From assembly GCA_036524155.1 (NCBI GenBank), contig DATDCV010000082.1, positions 1-11,123 of the forward strand: a stretch of 11,123 nt of DNA. Direction: 5' to 3'. Of the stretch, positions 1 through 7,140 are shown piece by piece. How positions within the stretch are numbered: position 1 is the stretch's first letter; every line of letters begins with the position of its first letter. The notes beneath the pieces are model-generated. The model was not told the origin of the DNA, did not search any database, and saw only the letters and a list, made by a program, of their open reading frames with translations. Made by a program: the position numbers and the translations under genes. The stretch comes from DATDCV01 sp036524155 (lineage in GTDB: Bacteria > Verrucomicrobiota > Verrucomicrobiia > Limisphaerales > UBA8199).

Positions 1-48
1 GAAGCCCGAAATCCGAAGGAGAGCCGAAGTCTGAAGACCGAAATCGGA
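1..48. repeat. Degenerate CCGAA heptamer repeat at left edge
   Basis: The pentamer CCGAA occurs at 6-10, 13-17, 24-28 and 38-42, and a one-mismatch copy (CTGAA) at 31-35. Start-to-start distances are 7, 11, 7 and 7 bases, so the stretch is a short, decayed tandem array of 7-base units of the form CCGAARN. It may continue beyond the left edge. It lies about 75 bases upstream of the first gene and I see no coding sense in it. Whether it is a simple-sequence expansion or the end of a larger intergenic repeat cannot be told from this window. Confidence 0.5.
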
Positions 49-121
49 GAGCGGAGCGGATGCTCTGGCGGGTCAAAGAAGGAACCGGATCAAGCACGCG
101 GGCGGCCGGGCACCTGACCAA

Positions 122-2146
122 ATGAAAGAAGAACAGACCAAACTACCGATGATCCCGTTGTTAAAATACGCACGATTTAGCCCGCTCCTCACGGCACTGC
201 TTCTGTGTGTGTTTGCCAATCAAGCATACGGCGCGACAACTCCGCTCGAGCGGTGGACTTTGCGCAACCCGCTTCCCACTGCCAACAACCTGGCGGGTGT
301 GGCTTATGGTGGCGGCCAATATGTTACTGTGGGCGCGGTCGGCACCATCTTAACTTCACCGGATGGGCTGGCGTGGACAAGTCGCGACTCGACAATCCAG
401 GAGGGGCTGAATGATGTCGTCTATAGCAACGGCACCTATATCGCGGTCGGTGACAAAGGCACAATCCTGAACTCCGCCAACGGAGTCCTCTGGGCGCGAA
501 TGTCCTCACCGTCAACGAACCCGATAGTGGCCGTGGCTTTTGGCGCGGGAACGTTCGTGGCGGTCGAGGGTGTAATTGACAGCAGCGGCATCGGCGACGG
601 CGCGATTCTCTACTCCACCAATGGCGGGGACTGGACGCGATTGGATCGGCCCGGCTGTCCGTTCTGGGGCGTTGCGTACGGGGGTGGCAAATTTGTAGCC
701 GTGGGAGGGCCGGACGGAGGATTTGTGACCGTCAGCACGAATGGAATCGACTGGACGACTCCGTCGTGGGTGGGGTTGGCGCTTTATGGCGTCGCCTTTA
801 ACGGCGCTAATTACGTGGCCGTAGGCGCGAACTTCTACAGCGGAATCGGCGAAGTGTTGACATCTCCGGACGCCGTCACCTGGACGCACCAAAACTCCGC
901 ACTAAACGCCACGTTCAACGACGTATGCTATGGCGCTGGCAGGTTTGTCGTCGTGGGCAGCAATGGCACCATCGCCCGTTCCACCGATGGCACGACCTGG
1001 ACGAGCAGCGTCTCAAACAGTACCAACTGGTTGGCGGATGTTGTTTATGGCAATTCGCGCTTCGTAGCGGTGGGAGTTCGCGGCGATATTTTGGTTTCAG
1101 GCACCGGCGGCGCCTGGACCAATGTCACGCTCCGGAATGACTTCGACCTCAACGGGGTTGCCTGCGGAAATGGCCGCCTGGTGGCCGTGGGCACGTCGGG
1201 CACTGTTGTCACGTCGAGCAACGGGTTGGACTGGGCTCTCGGGTGCGTTTCGGGCTCTTATCCTCCGAATTTGAAAAGCGTGGCTTTTGGCAACGGCCTA
1301 TTCGCCGCCACCGGCAGCACCGGGGTGTTCACTTCCACCAACGGCTCAGACTGGACATACCGCTCAGCCTCCTACCCTGGGGATAAGATCGTTTACGGCG
1401 GCGGAAGATTCGTTTCGGTGGACTCGTATGGAAGCATTGCCACCTCTCCGGATGCGGTCAACTGGACTGTCAGCAGCACAGGCGCCTATCTCCGGGACGT
1501 CGCTTATGGAAACGGGCTGTTTGTCGCGATCGCTGCGGGGTTTTCCACCCCCATTTACACCTCCGGCGACGGTGTCCACTGGACCAACCGCACCTATTCA
1601 CTGGGTTACATCTACAGCATGAGCTATGGCCATGGGCTCTTTGTCGGGCTGGGTGGCTATGCCTCCGGCGAAGTCATCAGTTCGGCGGACGGTGTGAATT
1701 GGACGCACGGGACCTTGCCAGTGTGGGTTGCCAAAGGGCAATTTGCGAACGGGGTGTTTTTGGGATTTCCCGGGCCGGCGGCGAAAGCTTTGCCCATCAG
1801 TTCCATCGATGGCACAAACTGGAGCGCATTGCCGGTCGGGACTGATGCGATTCTGAACGATGCGGCATACGGCGCCGGCCGTTTCGTCCTGGTGGGCAAC
1901 GGCGGCGTCGTACTGGCCTCCGAGCCGGTCCCCGCGCCAGTGCTGGCCATCACGCGCAACCATTCCTCGGCGGAGTTGACAATAAAGGCCACGGGGGAAG
2001 TCGGGAAAACCTACCGGCTCGAATGCTCCACCGATCTGTTGCAGTGGACGGAAGTCCTGACCTACACCAACACGAGCTACCTGGAAACCCTCTCCGATCC
2101 CGCTCCGGTTGCGGGGTGCCGTTTCTATCGGACCGTAGCACCTTAG
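122..2146 (+). CDS. Secreted 14-blade beta-propeller repeat protein
   Basis: This 674-residue protein starts with a signal peptide (residues 1 to about 37; hydrophobic core LLTALLLCVFA, AYG before the likely cut), so it is probably exported. Residues about 44-602 consist of about 14 imperfect units of 36-47 residues. Each has the pattern (N)(D/G)VAYGxGxFVAVGxxGxIxxSxDGxxWT, resembling BNR/YCF48-type propeller blades. Fourteen units would fit two seven-bladed propellers. The last 72 residues form a separate beta-rich module (GKTYRLECSTDLLQW, then DP and RFYRTVAP), related to the end of the protein at 8124-10043. An alternative ATG at 149 would give a more compact signal peptide; neither start has a clear ribosome-binding site. 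No catalytic residues are recognisable. A binding or surface role is inferred only from the fold; the ligand is unknown. Confidence 0.85.
   Translation: MKEEQTKLPMIPLLKYARFSPLLTALLLCVFANQAYGATTPLERWTLRNPLPTANNLAGVAYGGGQYVTVGAVGTILTSPDGLAWTSRDSTIQEGLNDVVYSNGTYIAVGDKGTILNSANGVLWARMSSPSTNPIVAVAFGAGTFVAVEGVIDSSGIGDGAILYSTNGGDWTRLDRPGCPFWGVAYGGGKFVAVGGPDGGFVTVSTNGIDWTTPSWVGLALYGVAFNGANYVAVGANFYSGIGEVLTSPDAVTWTHQNSALNATFNDVCYGAGRFVVVGSNGTIARSTDGTTWTSSVSNSTNWLADVVYGNSRFVAVGVRGDILVSGTGGAWTNVTLRNDFDLNGVACGNGRLVAVGTSGTVVTSSNGLDWALGCVSGSYPPNLKSVAFGNGLFAATGSTGVFTSTNGSDWTYRSASYPGDKIVYGGGRFVSVDSYGSIATSPDAVNWTVSSTGAYLRDVAYGNGLFVAIAAGFSTPIYTSGDGVHWTNRTYSLGYIYSMSYGHGLFVGLGGYASGEVISSADGVNWTHGTLPVWVAKGQFANGVFLGFPGPAAKALPISSIDGTNWSALPVGTDAILNDAAYGAGRFVLVGNGGVVLASEPVPAPVLAITRNHSSAELTIKATGEVGKTYRLECSTDLLQWTEVLTYTNTSYLETLSDPAPVAGCRFYRTVAP
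1928..2143 (+). other. C-terminal module shared with the GloVer protein
   Basis: Residues 603-674 of the propeller protein follow the pattern L-x-G-x-x-G-x-x-Y-R-L-E-x-S-x-D-L-x-x-W, then T-x-T-S, D-P and R-F-Y-R close to the stop codon. Two tandem, more divergent versions end the protein encoded at 8124-10043. I recall such endings as common in secreted verrucomicrobial proteins. A role in sorting or anchoring is inference. Confidence 0.55.
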
Positions 2147-2253
2147 CCTGGAATTTGACCGTTGCACTCAGCGTACGCACCGAGCGTCACGCGAGGCTAT
2201 GTGGGTGCGGCAGCGGTATGGACAGCTTGCTGGCGCTGTCGAATGAATGTTGC

Positions 2254-2307
2254 ACACCCGAAAGCGGGACCGAGCTCCGCGTGGCCGTGATCTCAGCTTT
2301 CGGGTGT
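2254..2307 (-). terminator. Inverted repeat spanning the DedA stop codon
   Basis: A perfect 12-base inverted repeat (ACACCCGAAAGC at 2254-2265, complement at 2296-2307) flanks a 30-base GC-rich loop. The right arm encodes the last residues of the DedA protein and the left arm lies just downstream of its stop codon at 2293-2295. In the minus-strand transcript this could fold into a 3'-end stem. No uridine run follows, so it is not a classical intrinsic terminator. It may instead protect the transcript end or be chance. Confidence 0.35.
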
Positions 2308-2991
2308 CGGATTGCGCTGCGGGTCCACTGTTCTCTCACCGTCCTGTTGGTTCGGTGGCGCGTCACCCTTCATGTGCCGGTGCACGAAAAAGTAGTAAAG
2401 GCCGCCGAGGACCAGCATCGCGCCGCCGAGCCAAAGCGAGATGCGATGCAACTCGCCTTTCATCAGCTTGTCGTCCTGGCCCATTTTGATGCCGACGTAA
2501 CAAAGCACGCCGCACCAGATGGCCGAGCCCAGCACGGTGTAGAGGGAGAAAGACTTGTAGTTCATGCGAACGATGCCGGCGGGGATGCCGATGAGATGGC
2601 GGACGACTGGCAGCAGCCGCGAGATGAAAATGCCCACGGAGCCGTAATGGGCGGCCCAGCGTTCGGCGCCGTCGATTTTGGCGGGCGAGATGAAGATGAA
2701 CCGGCCGTAGCGCACCAACAGGGGGCGGCCCCCCAAACGCGCCGCCCAATACATGATTGTGGCCCCAAGCCACGAGCCGATGGTGCCGGCGATCACAATG
2801 CCGGGCAGACTCAGCGGAATTTGACCCGTATGCGACCAATGGGCGGCGGGCGGAATGACGACTTCGCTGGGCAACGGGAAGATGGAGCTTTCGATGGCCA
2901 TCATCAGTGCGATGACAAAATAGCCGCCGGTTTTTAGGGCGGCGGCATACCACGCGATGAGGGCCTTGGACCAGGCAACGAATAGTTTCAT
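2293..2991 (-). CDS. DedA family inner-membrane protein
   Basis: The 232-residue product belongs to the DedA/SNARE-associated (VTT) family of polytopic membrane proteins. Members act in lipid-carrier or phospholipid flipping and in proton-motive-force homeostasis. Visible hallmarks are the acidic motif E-S-S-I-F-P-L-P-S-E (residues 34-43), a glycine-rich membrane segment (about 66-90) and FISRLLPVVRHLIGIPAG (122-139), whose two arginines (125 and 131) have the spacing of the essential arginines in E. coli DedA homologues. A further hydrophobic span lies at about 185-203, before a short charged tail. The ATG at 2991 is chosen because family homology begins there. An upstream in-frame extension to 3138 is proline/threonine-rich and overlaps the preceding gene. 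That gene stops 13 bases before this start and no Shine-Dalgarno is seen, so translational coupling is plausible. The exact substrate is unknown. Confidence 0.93.
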   Translation of the reverse strand: MKLFVAWSKALIAWYAAALKTGGYFVIALMMAIESSIFPLPSEVVIPPAAHWSHTGQIPLSLPGIVIAGTIGSWLGATIMYWAARLGGRPLLVRYGRFIFISPAKIDGAERWAAHYGSVGIFISRLLPVVRHLIGIPAGIVRMNYKSFSLYTVLGSAIWCGVLCYVGIKMGQDDKLMKGELHRISLWLGGAMLVLGGLYYFFVHRHMKGDAPPNQQDGERTVDPQRNPTPES

Positions 2992-3004
2992 GAGGGAGAG
3001 GATC

Positions 3005-4336
3005 TCAGAAGCCGCCGCCGAAGGCCTCGACGTATTTGACGATGGCGCGGACGTCGTGGTAGTTGGCTTTCCAGTTGTGGGCTTTGGCGGTGGATTTGGG
3101 GGAGCCATCGGCGGCAACGGTGTCGAGCCAGATGGCATCGGGCGGGTTGACCTGGTATTTGAGGATGAAGGCGGCGAGTTTTTCGAGAGCCTCGGTATAA
3201 GCGGGGTTGGGTTTGTGTTTGAGGGCGTCGGTCAGTGCCGCGATCATTTCGGACTGTACCCACCAGACCTTGTCGGAATCGGTGGCGGGTTGGTCGTCCA
3301 TGCCGCGGCTGTAGAGGCCGCCGCGCTGGTGGTCGTAGCCATATCTCAAAGCGTGTTGGAGGTGGTTGTCGAAGTGCCGCCAGGAGGGTGTGGTTTTGAG
3401 CACCTGTTGCGCTCGAATGAACAGCCACGCAAACTCGACGTTGTGGCCGTAAGAGAGACCGGCGCTGGAAGGTTCAGTGGTCGGCGTCCAGTCCAGGTGC
3501 CGATGGAAGCAGGATTTGCCGGCGTCATTAGGGTAGAAATACGTGGCGTTCAATTTGACGGCTTCCTTCAGCGATTTGCGGACGGCGGGATCGCGCGAAG
3601 CTTCGCTGAGCTCGGTCAGCGCTTCCATGAGGTGGAGGTGGGTGTTGGCGCTTTTCATGCCGCCGACCTCGACGATGGCCTCGGGTCCCGGTTTGAGCAT
3701 GGGCGTCCAATTGCGCTCGAAGTGCTCGATCCAGCCGCCGAATTTGACGTCATGGGCCCGGCGCTGAAGGACATGGTAAAGGTCGATGGCGTGTTGGAGG
3801 GCTGCTTTGTCGCCGCTGGCGCGATAGTATTCAACCATCGCATAGATGACAAAAGACTCGCCGTACACAATTTTGCGCTGGTTGAGCGGTTTGCCGCTCA
3901 GATCGGTTGTCCAGTAATAGCCGCCGTATTCGGGGTCGAGGAAGTGGGCAAGGAGGAAGTCGTAGCCCTGGCGGGCAGCTTTGAGGTAGTCACGCCGAGG
4001 CGTGCTGAGACCTTTGAGGTGAGCGTGTGAGAATCCCCAAATCATGCGGCTCTGGCTGACGAGTTGTTTTTCGCTGGCCGGGGGCGCCTTCCTGGCAGCG
4101 TCATCCGAGAGCAGGTAGCCGCCGTTTTCCCTGTCGATTGCCGTATCGTACCAATAGGGCATGATTTTTTCGATGAGCTGGGTCTTGAAAACGCGCGCGG
4201 CTTCCTCGTTCCCGGCAGCCTGCATCGGCAGGCCCGACAACGACGCCAGCTCGAGGCAGCCGATCCAGAGCGGTAAAGCGCAGCTAAGACGGCGCGTGCC
4301 CAAGGGAAGAACAGTCAAAATCGCCATGCTCGACAT
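3005..4336 (-). CDS. AGE family epimerase, cellobiose 2-epimerase-like, probably exported
   Basis: This is an N-acylglucosamine 2-epimerase (AGE) superfamily protein, an (alpha/alpha)6 barrel, closest in motifs to cellobiose 2-epimerase and mannose isomerase. These convert the reducing-end sugar at C2. From the ATG at 4336 it has 443 residues. The expected catalytic histidines are present: N-T-H-L-H-L-M-E-A (H233/H235), S-Y-G-H-N-V-E (H298) and N-Y-H-D-V-R (H427). K-V-W-W-V-Q-S-E also matches the family. Residues before about 40 look like a signal peptide with a twin arginine (TRRLSCALPLW, ending near MQAAG), so export is likely. Starts at 4327 or 4225 are possible; the latter would give a leaderless protein of 406 residues, the usual cytosolic length. 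The reading frame is open up to 4861, but that part overlaps the upstream gene and looks non-coding. Substrate specificity cannot be read from sequence. Confidence 0.85.
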   Translation of the reverse strand: MSSMAILTVLPLGTRRLSCALPLWIGCLELASLSGLPMQAAGNEEAARVFKTQLIEKIMPYWYDTAIDRENGGYLLSDDAARKAPPASEKQLVSQSRMIWGFSHAHLKGLSTPRRDYLKAARQGYDFLLAHFLDPEYGGYYWTTDLSGKPLNQRKIVYGESFVIYAMVEYYRASGDKAALQHAIDLYHVLQRRAHDVKFGGWIEHFERNWTPMLKPGPEAIVEVGGMKSANTHLHLMEALTELSEASRDPAVRKSLKEAVKLNATYFYPNDAGKSCFHRHLDWTPTTEPSSAGLSYGHNVEFAWLFIRAQQVLKTTPSWRHFDNHLQHALRYGYDHQRGGLYSRGMDDQPATDSDKVWWVQSEMIAALTDALKHKPNPAYTEALEKLAAFILKYQVNPPDAIWLDTVAADGSPKSTAKAHNWKANYHDVRAIVKYVEAFGGGF

Positions 4337-4538
4337 TTGGACGAAAACGTCGTGCTGGGCAAGAAGGAAACCCCGGGATGAGGCTGGCAGGGGATATGCT
4401 CTTTCAAACGGTGGCTGCAAAACACCTCCACCGGCAGCCCGAATAAGGCCGCGCAGTAAAATAAAGCGCCTGGCCAGGAAAAAGAAAGTGGAGGCATGGC
4501 GAACCGGCGATGACGCCGGTTCGCCCTTCTGATTAGAC
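4337..4538. other. Intergenic spacer, 202 bases
   Basis: This gap lies between two minus-strand genes. It contains a strong hairpin at 4498-4525. On the minus strand, the following stretch is pyrimidine- and AT-rich (CTTTCTTTTTCC, then CTTTATTTTACTG). A promoter for the downstream epimerase gene could lie here, but I found no convincing -35/-10 pair. No coding sequence is supported. Confidence 0.5.
4498..4525 (-). terminator. Strong hairpin after the TIM-barrel gene
   Basis: A perfect 12-base stem (GGCGAACCGGCG at 4498-4509, complement at 4514-4525) encloses a 4-base loop. It starts 13 bases beyond the stop codon of the gene at 4539-5417. On the minus strand it is followed, after about ten bases, by CTTTCTTTTTCC. 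Position and strength suit a transcription terminator or 3'-end stabiliser, although the T-rich tract is displaced. The palindrome also resembles dispersed intergenic palindromes, so it may be a repeat doing double duty. Confidence 0.5.
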
Positions 4539-5417
4539 TCACCCGAAAATCTTCCGCATGAACTGGCAGTTAGCCTGGTAGCTTTCGAGCATGGGCTTGC
4601 CCTCGGGGACGGCACCCTCAATCTGGATCCAGCCGGTGTAACCGATGTCGTCCAGCGCGCTCCTGACTTTCTTGAAATCGACTTTGCCCTGGCCCAGCAA
4701 GGACCCGTTCTCTTTGGCGTGAAACTCGCAAATCCGTTTCCCCAGCCGGCGAATTTCCGCGTAGATGTCGTAACCGCGGTCGTTCGAATTGCAGACATCG
4801 TAATAAACCTGGACAGCAGGGGAGCCGACGCGGTCAAGGATTTCGAGGTGTTGCTCGGCACTGAGCCAGCTTTCGATGCCGAGGGCCACCCCCGCCTTCT
4901 CGGCTTTCGGGGCGACGGCCTTGAGCCGTTTCACCACCTCGTCCACACCGCCTTTGTCGCCGCGCAGGTCGCCGTTACTGAAGAACGCCAGCAGCACCAC
5001 CCGGAGCCCGAGCGCCCGGCAGACTCCGATGCTGTCGCTGACCCACTCAATCGTCCGTGGGTCGCTCTTGTAAGGCACGCCGTTGAGCTCGCCGATAGCC
5101 AGCGAAGCGATGGCGCAGCCAGTCTTTCCGGCGGCGTCCTTGTATCGTTGCTGCCACTCCGCCTGCCGGAGCTGCATGTTGTTCGCGGCGGTCCCCAGGC
5201 TGACCTGGACGCCATCCAGGCCGATTTCTTTGGCCACGTCGAAGGCGGCGGGATCGCACATTTTGCCGATGGACCAGTCGCAAGCGCCGATTTTGAACCG
5301 GCGACCGCCGGGAGCGGCCAGCAAGGGCGCCCAGCTCGCTGACAACGCCAAGCTCGCTGCACCCAGCCCGCAGCGTCGCAGCATTTCACGTCGGGAAACA
5401 GACGAAAAGGCAGTCAT
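4539..5417 (-). CDS. Tat-exported sugar phosphate isomerase/epimerase-like TIM barrel
   Basis: This 292-residue protein belongs to the xylose isomerase-like TIM-barrel (AP endonuclease 2) family, which includes hydroxypyruvate isomerase, inosose dehydratase and ketose 3-epimerases. The N-terminus is a classic twin-arginine signal (S-R-R-E-M-L-R-R at about 8-15, then GLGAASLALSAS, ending near LLAAPGG), so the folded protein is probably exported. The metal/catalytic set of the family is visible: E182 (GIESW), D207 (YYDVCNS), H233 (EFHAKE) and E267 (WIQIEG). The ATG at 5417 is preferred to an in-frame TTG two codons upstream; no Shine-Dalgarno precedes either. The gene follows DAHP synthase by about 100 bases and precedes an exported AGE-type epimerase. 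A shared carbohydrate pathway is inferred from proximity only; the reaction and substrate are unknown. Confidence 0.88.
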   Translation of the reverse strand: MTAFSSVSRREMLRRCGLGAASLALSASWAPLLAAPGGRRFKIGACDWSIGKMCDPAAFDVAKEIGLDGVQVSLGTAANNMQLRQAEWQQRYKDAAGKTGCAIASLAIGELNGVPYKSDPRTIEWVSDSIGVCRALGLRVVLLAFFSNGDLRGDKGGVDEVVKRLKAVAPKAEKAGVALGIESWLSAEQHLEILDRVGSPAVQVYYDVCNSNDRGYDIYAEIRRLGKRICEFHAKENGSLLGQGKVDFKKVRSALDDIGYTGWIQIEGAVPEGKPMLESYQANCQFMRKIFG

Positions 5418-5518
5418 AATCAAATATGTGCTATTGTTGCGACCCTAGCGCCGGTGACGTTCGACGGCAATGACTTTCGCGCCGGCGGTTTGGAATCTCA
5501 GGGCGTCCATAACCCAGA

Positions 5519-6892
5519 TTAGCCGCGATCTTGCGCCATCAAGCGCGCGAGCAGCAGCGCCATTTCCATCGATTGCTCGTAATTGAGACGGGGGTCCACC
5601 TGAGTTCGGTAAGCGCGCCCCAGGTCGGCTTCGGTGATGCCGCTGGCGCCCCCGATGCACTCCGTGACGTTTTCGCCCGTCAACTCGAAGTGCACCCCGC
5701 CCAGGTGCGTTCCGTGCTCTTTCAAAATGCGGTAGGAGTGCTCAATTTCCCGAAGAATGTTCTCGAAGCGGCGGGTTTTGACACCGTTGGTGGTAGTCTC
5801 GGTGTTGCCGTGCATCGGGTCGCAACACCAAAGGACCTGTTTGCCGGCGCGCTGGATCGCCTGCACCAACGGCGGCAGGCAGGACTGCACCTTGGTCGCC
5901 CCGAACCGATGAATGAAGGTTAGTCGCCCAGCCTCGTTTTGAGGATTCAGAATGTCGGCCAGGGCCAGGGCGTCCTCCGGTTTGACGGACGGGCCTATCT
6001 TTACCCCGACGGGGTTGGCGATGCCCCGAAAATACTCGATGTGCGCGCCACCCAACGCCCGGGTGCGGTCGCCAACCCAGGGAAAGTGGGTGGAGAGATT
6101 GTACCAGCCCGTCCGGCGAGGCACTTGTCGGGTCTGTGCCTGCTCGTAAGAAAGATGCAGGCCCTCATGGCTCGTGAAAAAGTCCACGCGGTTAATATCC
6201 GAAAGCACCGCGCCGGTGAGCGTTTCCATGAAGCGCAACGAGTCGCCGATGCTTTCGACCATGCGGGTATACTCGGCCGCGTGAGGAGAATTGGCGACAA
6301 ATCCCAGCTCCCAGTATTCCGGGTGGTGCAGATCCGCGAACCCGCCTTCGATGAGCGAGCGGATGAAGTTGACGGTCAGGCCGGAACGCTCGTAGGCACG
6401 AAGCATCAAATCGGGGTTCGGCACTCGCTCCTCGGGGGTGAAGCCGACGCGGTTGATCATGTCGCCGCGATAGGCGGGCAGGATGGTGCCGCCGCGCGTT
6501 TCGGTGTCGGCCGAACGCGGCTTGGCGTACTGGCCGGCGAAACGGCCGAGGCGGATGACTCGTTTCTTGCCGCCTTGGACCAGGACCAGGCTCATTTGCA
6601 GCAGGATCTTGAGCTTGCTGGCAATCGCAGCGGACTCGCAATCGTCGAAACTCTCCGAACAATCGCCGCCCTGGAGCAGGAACCGTTTGCCGGCGACCGC
6701 TTCCGCGAGCTGCTGTTTGAGGTTCTCGATTTCCCAGCTCGTGACCAGAGGCGGGAGTCGGGCCAACTGAGCGAGGGCGCTTTCCAGCGCCGCCGGTTCC
6801 GGGTACGTCGGTTGTTGTGTGGCCGGTTTGCGACGCCAGGAGTCGGGGGTCCATTCGCCTGCACCCCCTCGCGGATCGGTTTGATTCTGCAT
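5519..6892 (-). CDS. aroG: Class II DAHP synthase (3-deoxy-7-phosphoheptulonate synthase)
   Basis: The enzyme condenses phosphoenolpyruvate with erythrose 4-phosphate to DAHP, the first step of the shikimate pathway to aromatic amino acids, in the cytosol. The 457-residue product matches the class II (plant/mycobacterial AroG) type in length and motifs. These include the N-terminal W-T-P-D-S-W-R and P-A-T-Q-Q-P-T-Y-P, F-L-L-Q-G-G-D-C-S-E, R-F-A-G-Q-Y-A-K-P-R, C-D-P-M-H-G-N-T, E-L-T-G-E-N-V-T-E-C and D-P-R-L-N. The four metal ligands known from the Mycobacterium tuberculosis enzyme correspond to C78, H361, E403 and D433. The ATG at 6892 is preferred to a TTG 17 codons upstream because family similarity begins just after it. 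No clear ribosome-binding site is seen. The symbol follows mycobacterial usage; class II genes are also named aroF or aroA elsewhere. No neighbouring aromatic genes are present. Confidence 0.95.
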   Translation of the reverse strand: MQNQTDPRGGAGEWTPDSWRRKPATQQPTYPEPAALESALAQLARLPPLVTSWEIENLKQQLAEAVAGKRFLLQGGDCSESFDDCESAAIASKLKILLQMSLVLVQGGKKRVIRLGRFAGQYAKPRSADTETRGGTILPAYRGDMINRVGFTPEERVPNPDLMLRAYERSGLTVNFIRSLIEGGFADLHHPEYWELGFVANSPHAAEYTRMVESIGDSLRFMETLTGAVLSDINRVDFFTSHEGLHLSYEQAQTRQVPRRTGWYNLSTHFPWVGDRTRALGGAHIEYFRGIANPVGVKIGPSVKPEDALALADILNPQNEAGRLTFIHRFGATKVQSCLPPLVQAIQRAGKQVLWCCDPMHGNTETTTNGVKTRRFENILREIEHSYRILKEHGTHLGGVHFELTGENVTECIGGASGITEADLGRAYRTQVDPRLNYEQSMEMALLLARLMAQDRG

Positions 6893-6951
6893 TTTGTCAA
6901 TGCCAGCCTTGCCCAGATCGTCCCGAAAGTAAAGATTGCGCAAAACAAGGC

Positions 6952-7091
6952 GCCGGCGGGCCAGCGCGTATGCATGAAAGGGGTGGGGACGGCCTCGTCC
7001 CCATCTGGAGCTGCTATCATTTCAACCAACGCAGGGACGAGGTCGTCCCCGCCCCCTTCTGAGGCTTCATGCATACGCGCTGCCGGCGGGC
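6952..7091. mobile_element. MITE/REP-like nested inverted-repeat element with flanking direct repeats
   Basis: Two 17-base perfect terminal inverted repeats (CAGCGCGTATGCATGAA at 6962-6978; complement at 7066-7082) enclose a second, internal inverted pair. Each internal copy is itself a hairpin: GGGGACG/CGTCCCC at 6985-7002 and GGGACGA/TCGTCCC at 7034-7049. The right half carries about 8 extra bases. A 10-base direct repeat, GCCGGCGGGC, lies at both borders (6952-6961 and 7082-7091), as a target-site duplication would; it shares one base with the right terminal repeat. The roughly 120-bp body has no open reading frame of note, so it would be a non-autonomous element. It sits between the small gene ending at 7141 and the DAHP synthase start at 6892. 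No transposase is in the window. It could instead be a BIME-type palindromic pair. Confidence 0.65.
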
Positions 7092-7140
7092 TGATCCAGA
7101 AAGTTGCTTCGCCGAGCCAGGTTGCGATCGTCCTCCAAAT

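Noticed and set aside
2023..2937. Long plus-strand open frame antisense to DedA and overlapping the propeller gene
   Set aside because: It is a GC-rich shadow of two real genes; its translation has no domain character.
2992..3138. In-frame N-terminal extension of DedA (49 residues, proline/threonine/serine-rich)
   Set aside because: It overlaps the end of the epimerase gene, and DedA family similarity begins at the ATG at 2991.
2957..4030. Long plus-strand open frame antisense to the AGE epimerase
   Set aside because: It mirrors the epimerase codons; the opposite strand has all the family motifs.
4337..4861. In-frame upstream extension of the AGE epimerase reading frame
   Set aside because: It overlaps the C-terminal part of the well-supported TIM-barrel gene in another frame, its translation is low-complexity and unlike any domain, and a signal-peptide-like start exists at 4336.
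5445..5510. A 21-residue minus-strand reading frame just after the DAHP synthase stop codon
   Set aside because: It is very short, lacks a ribosome-binding site and resembles nothing known; kept only as a possibility for ribosome profiling.
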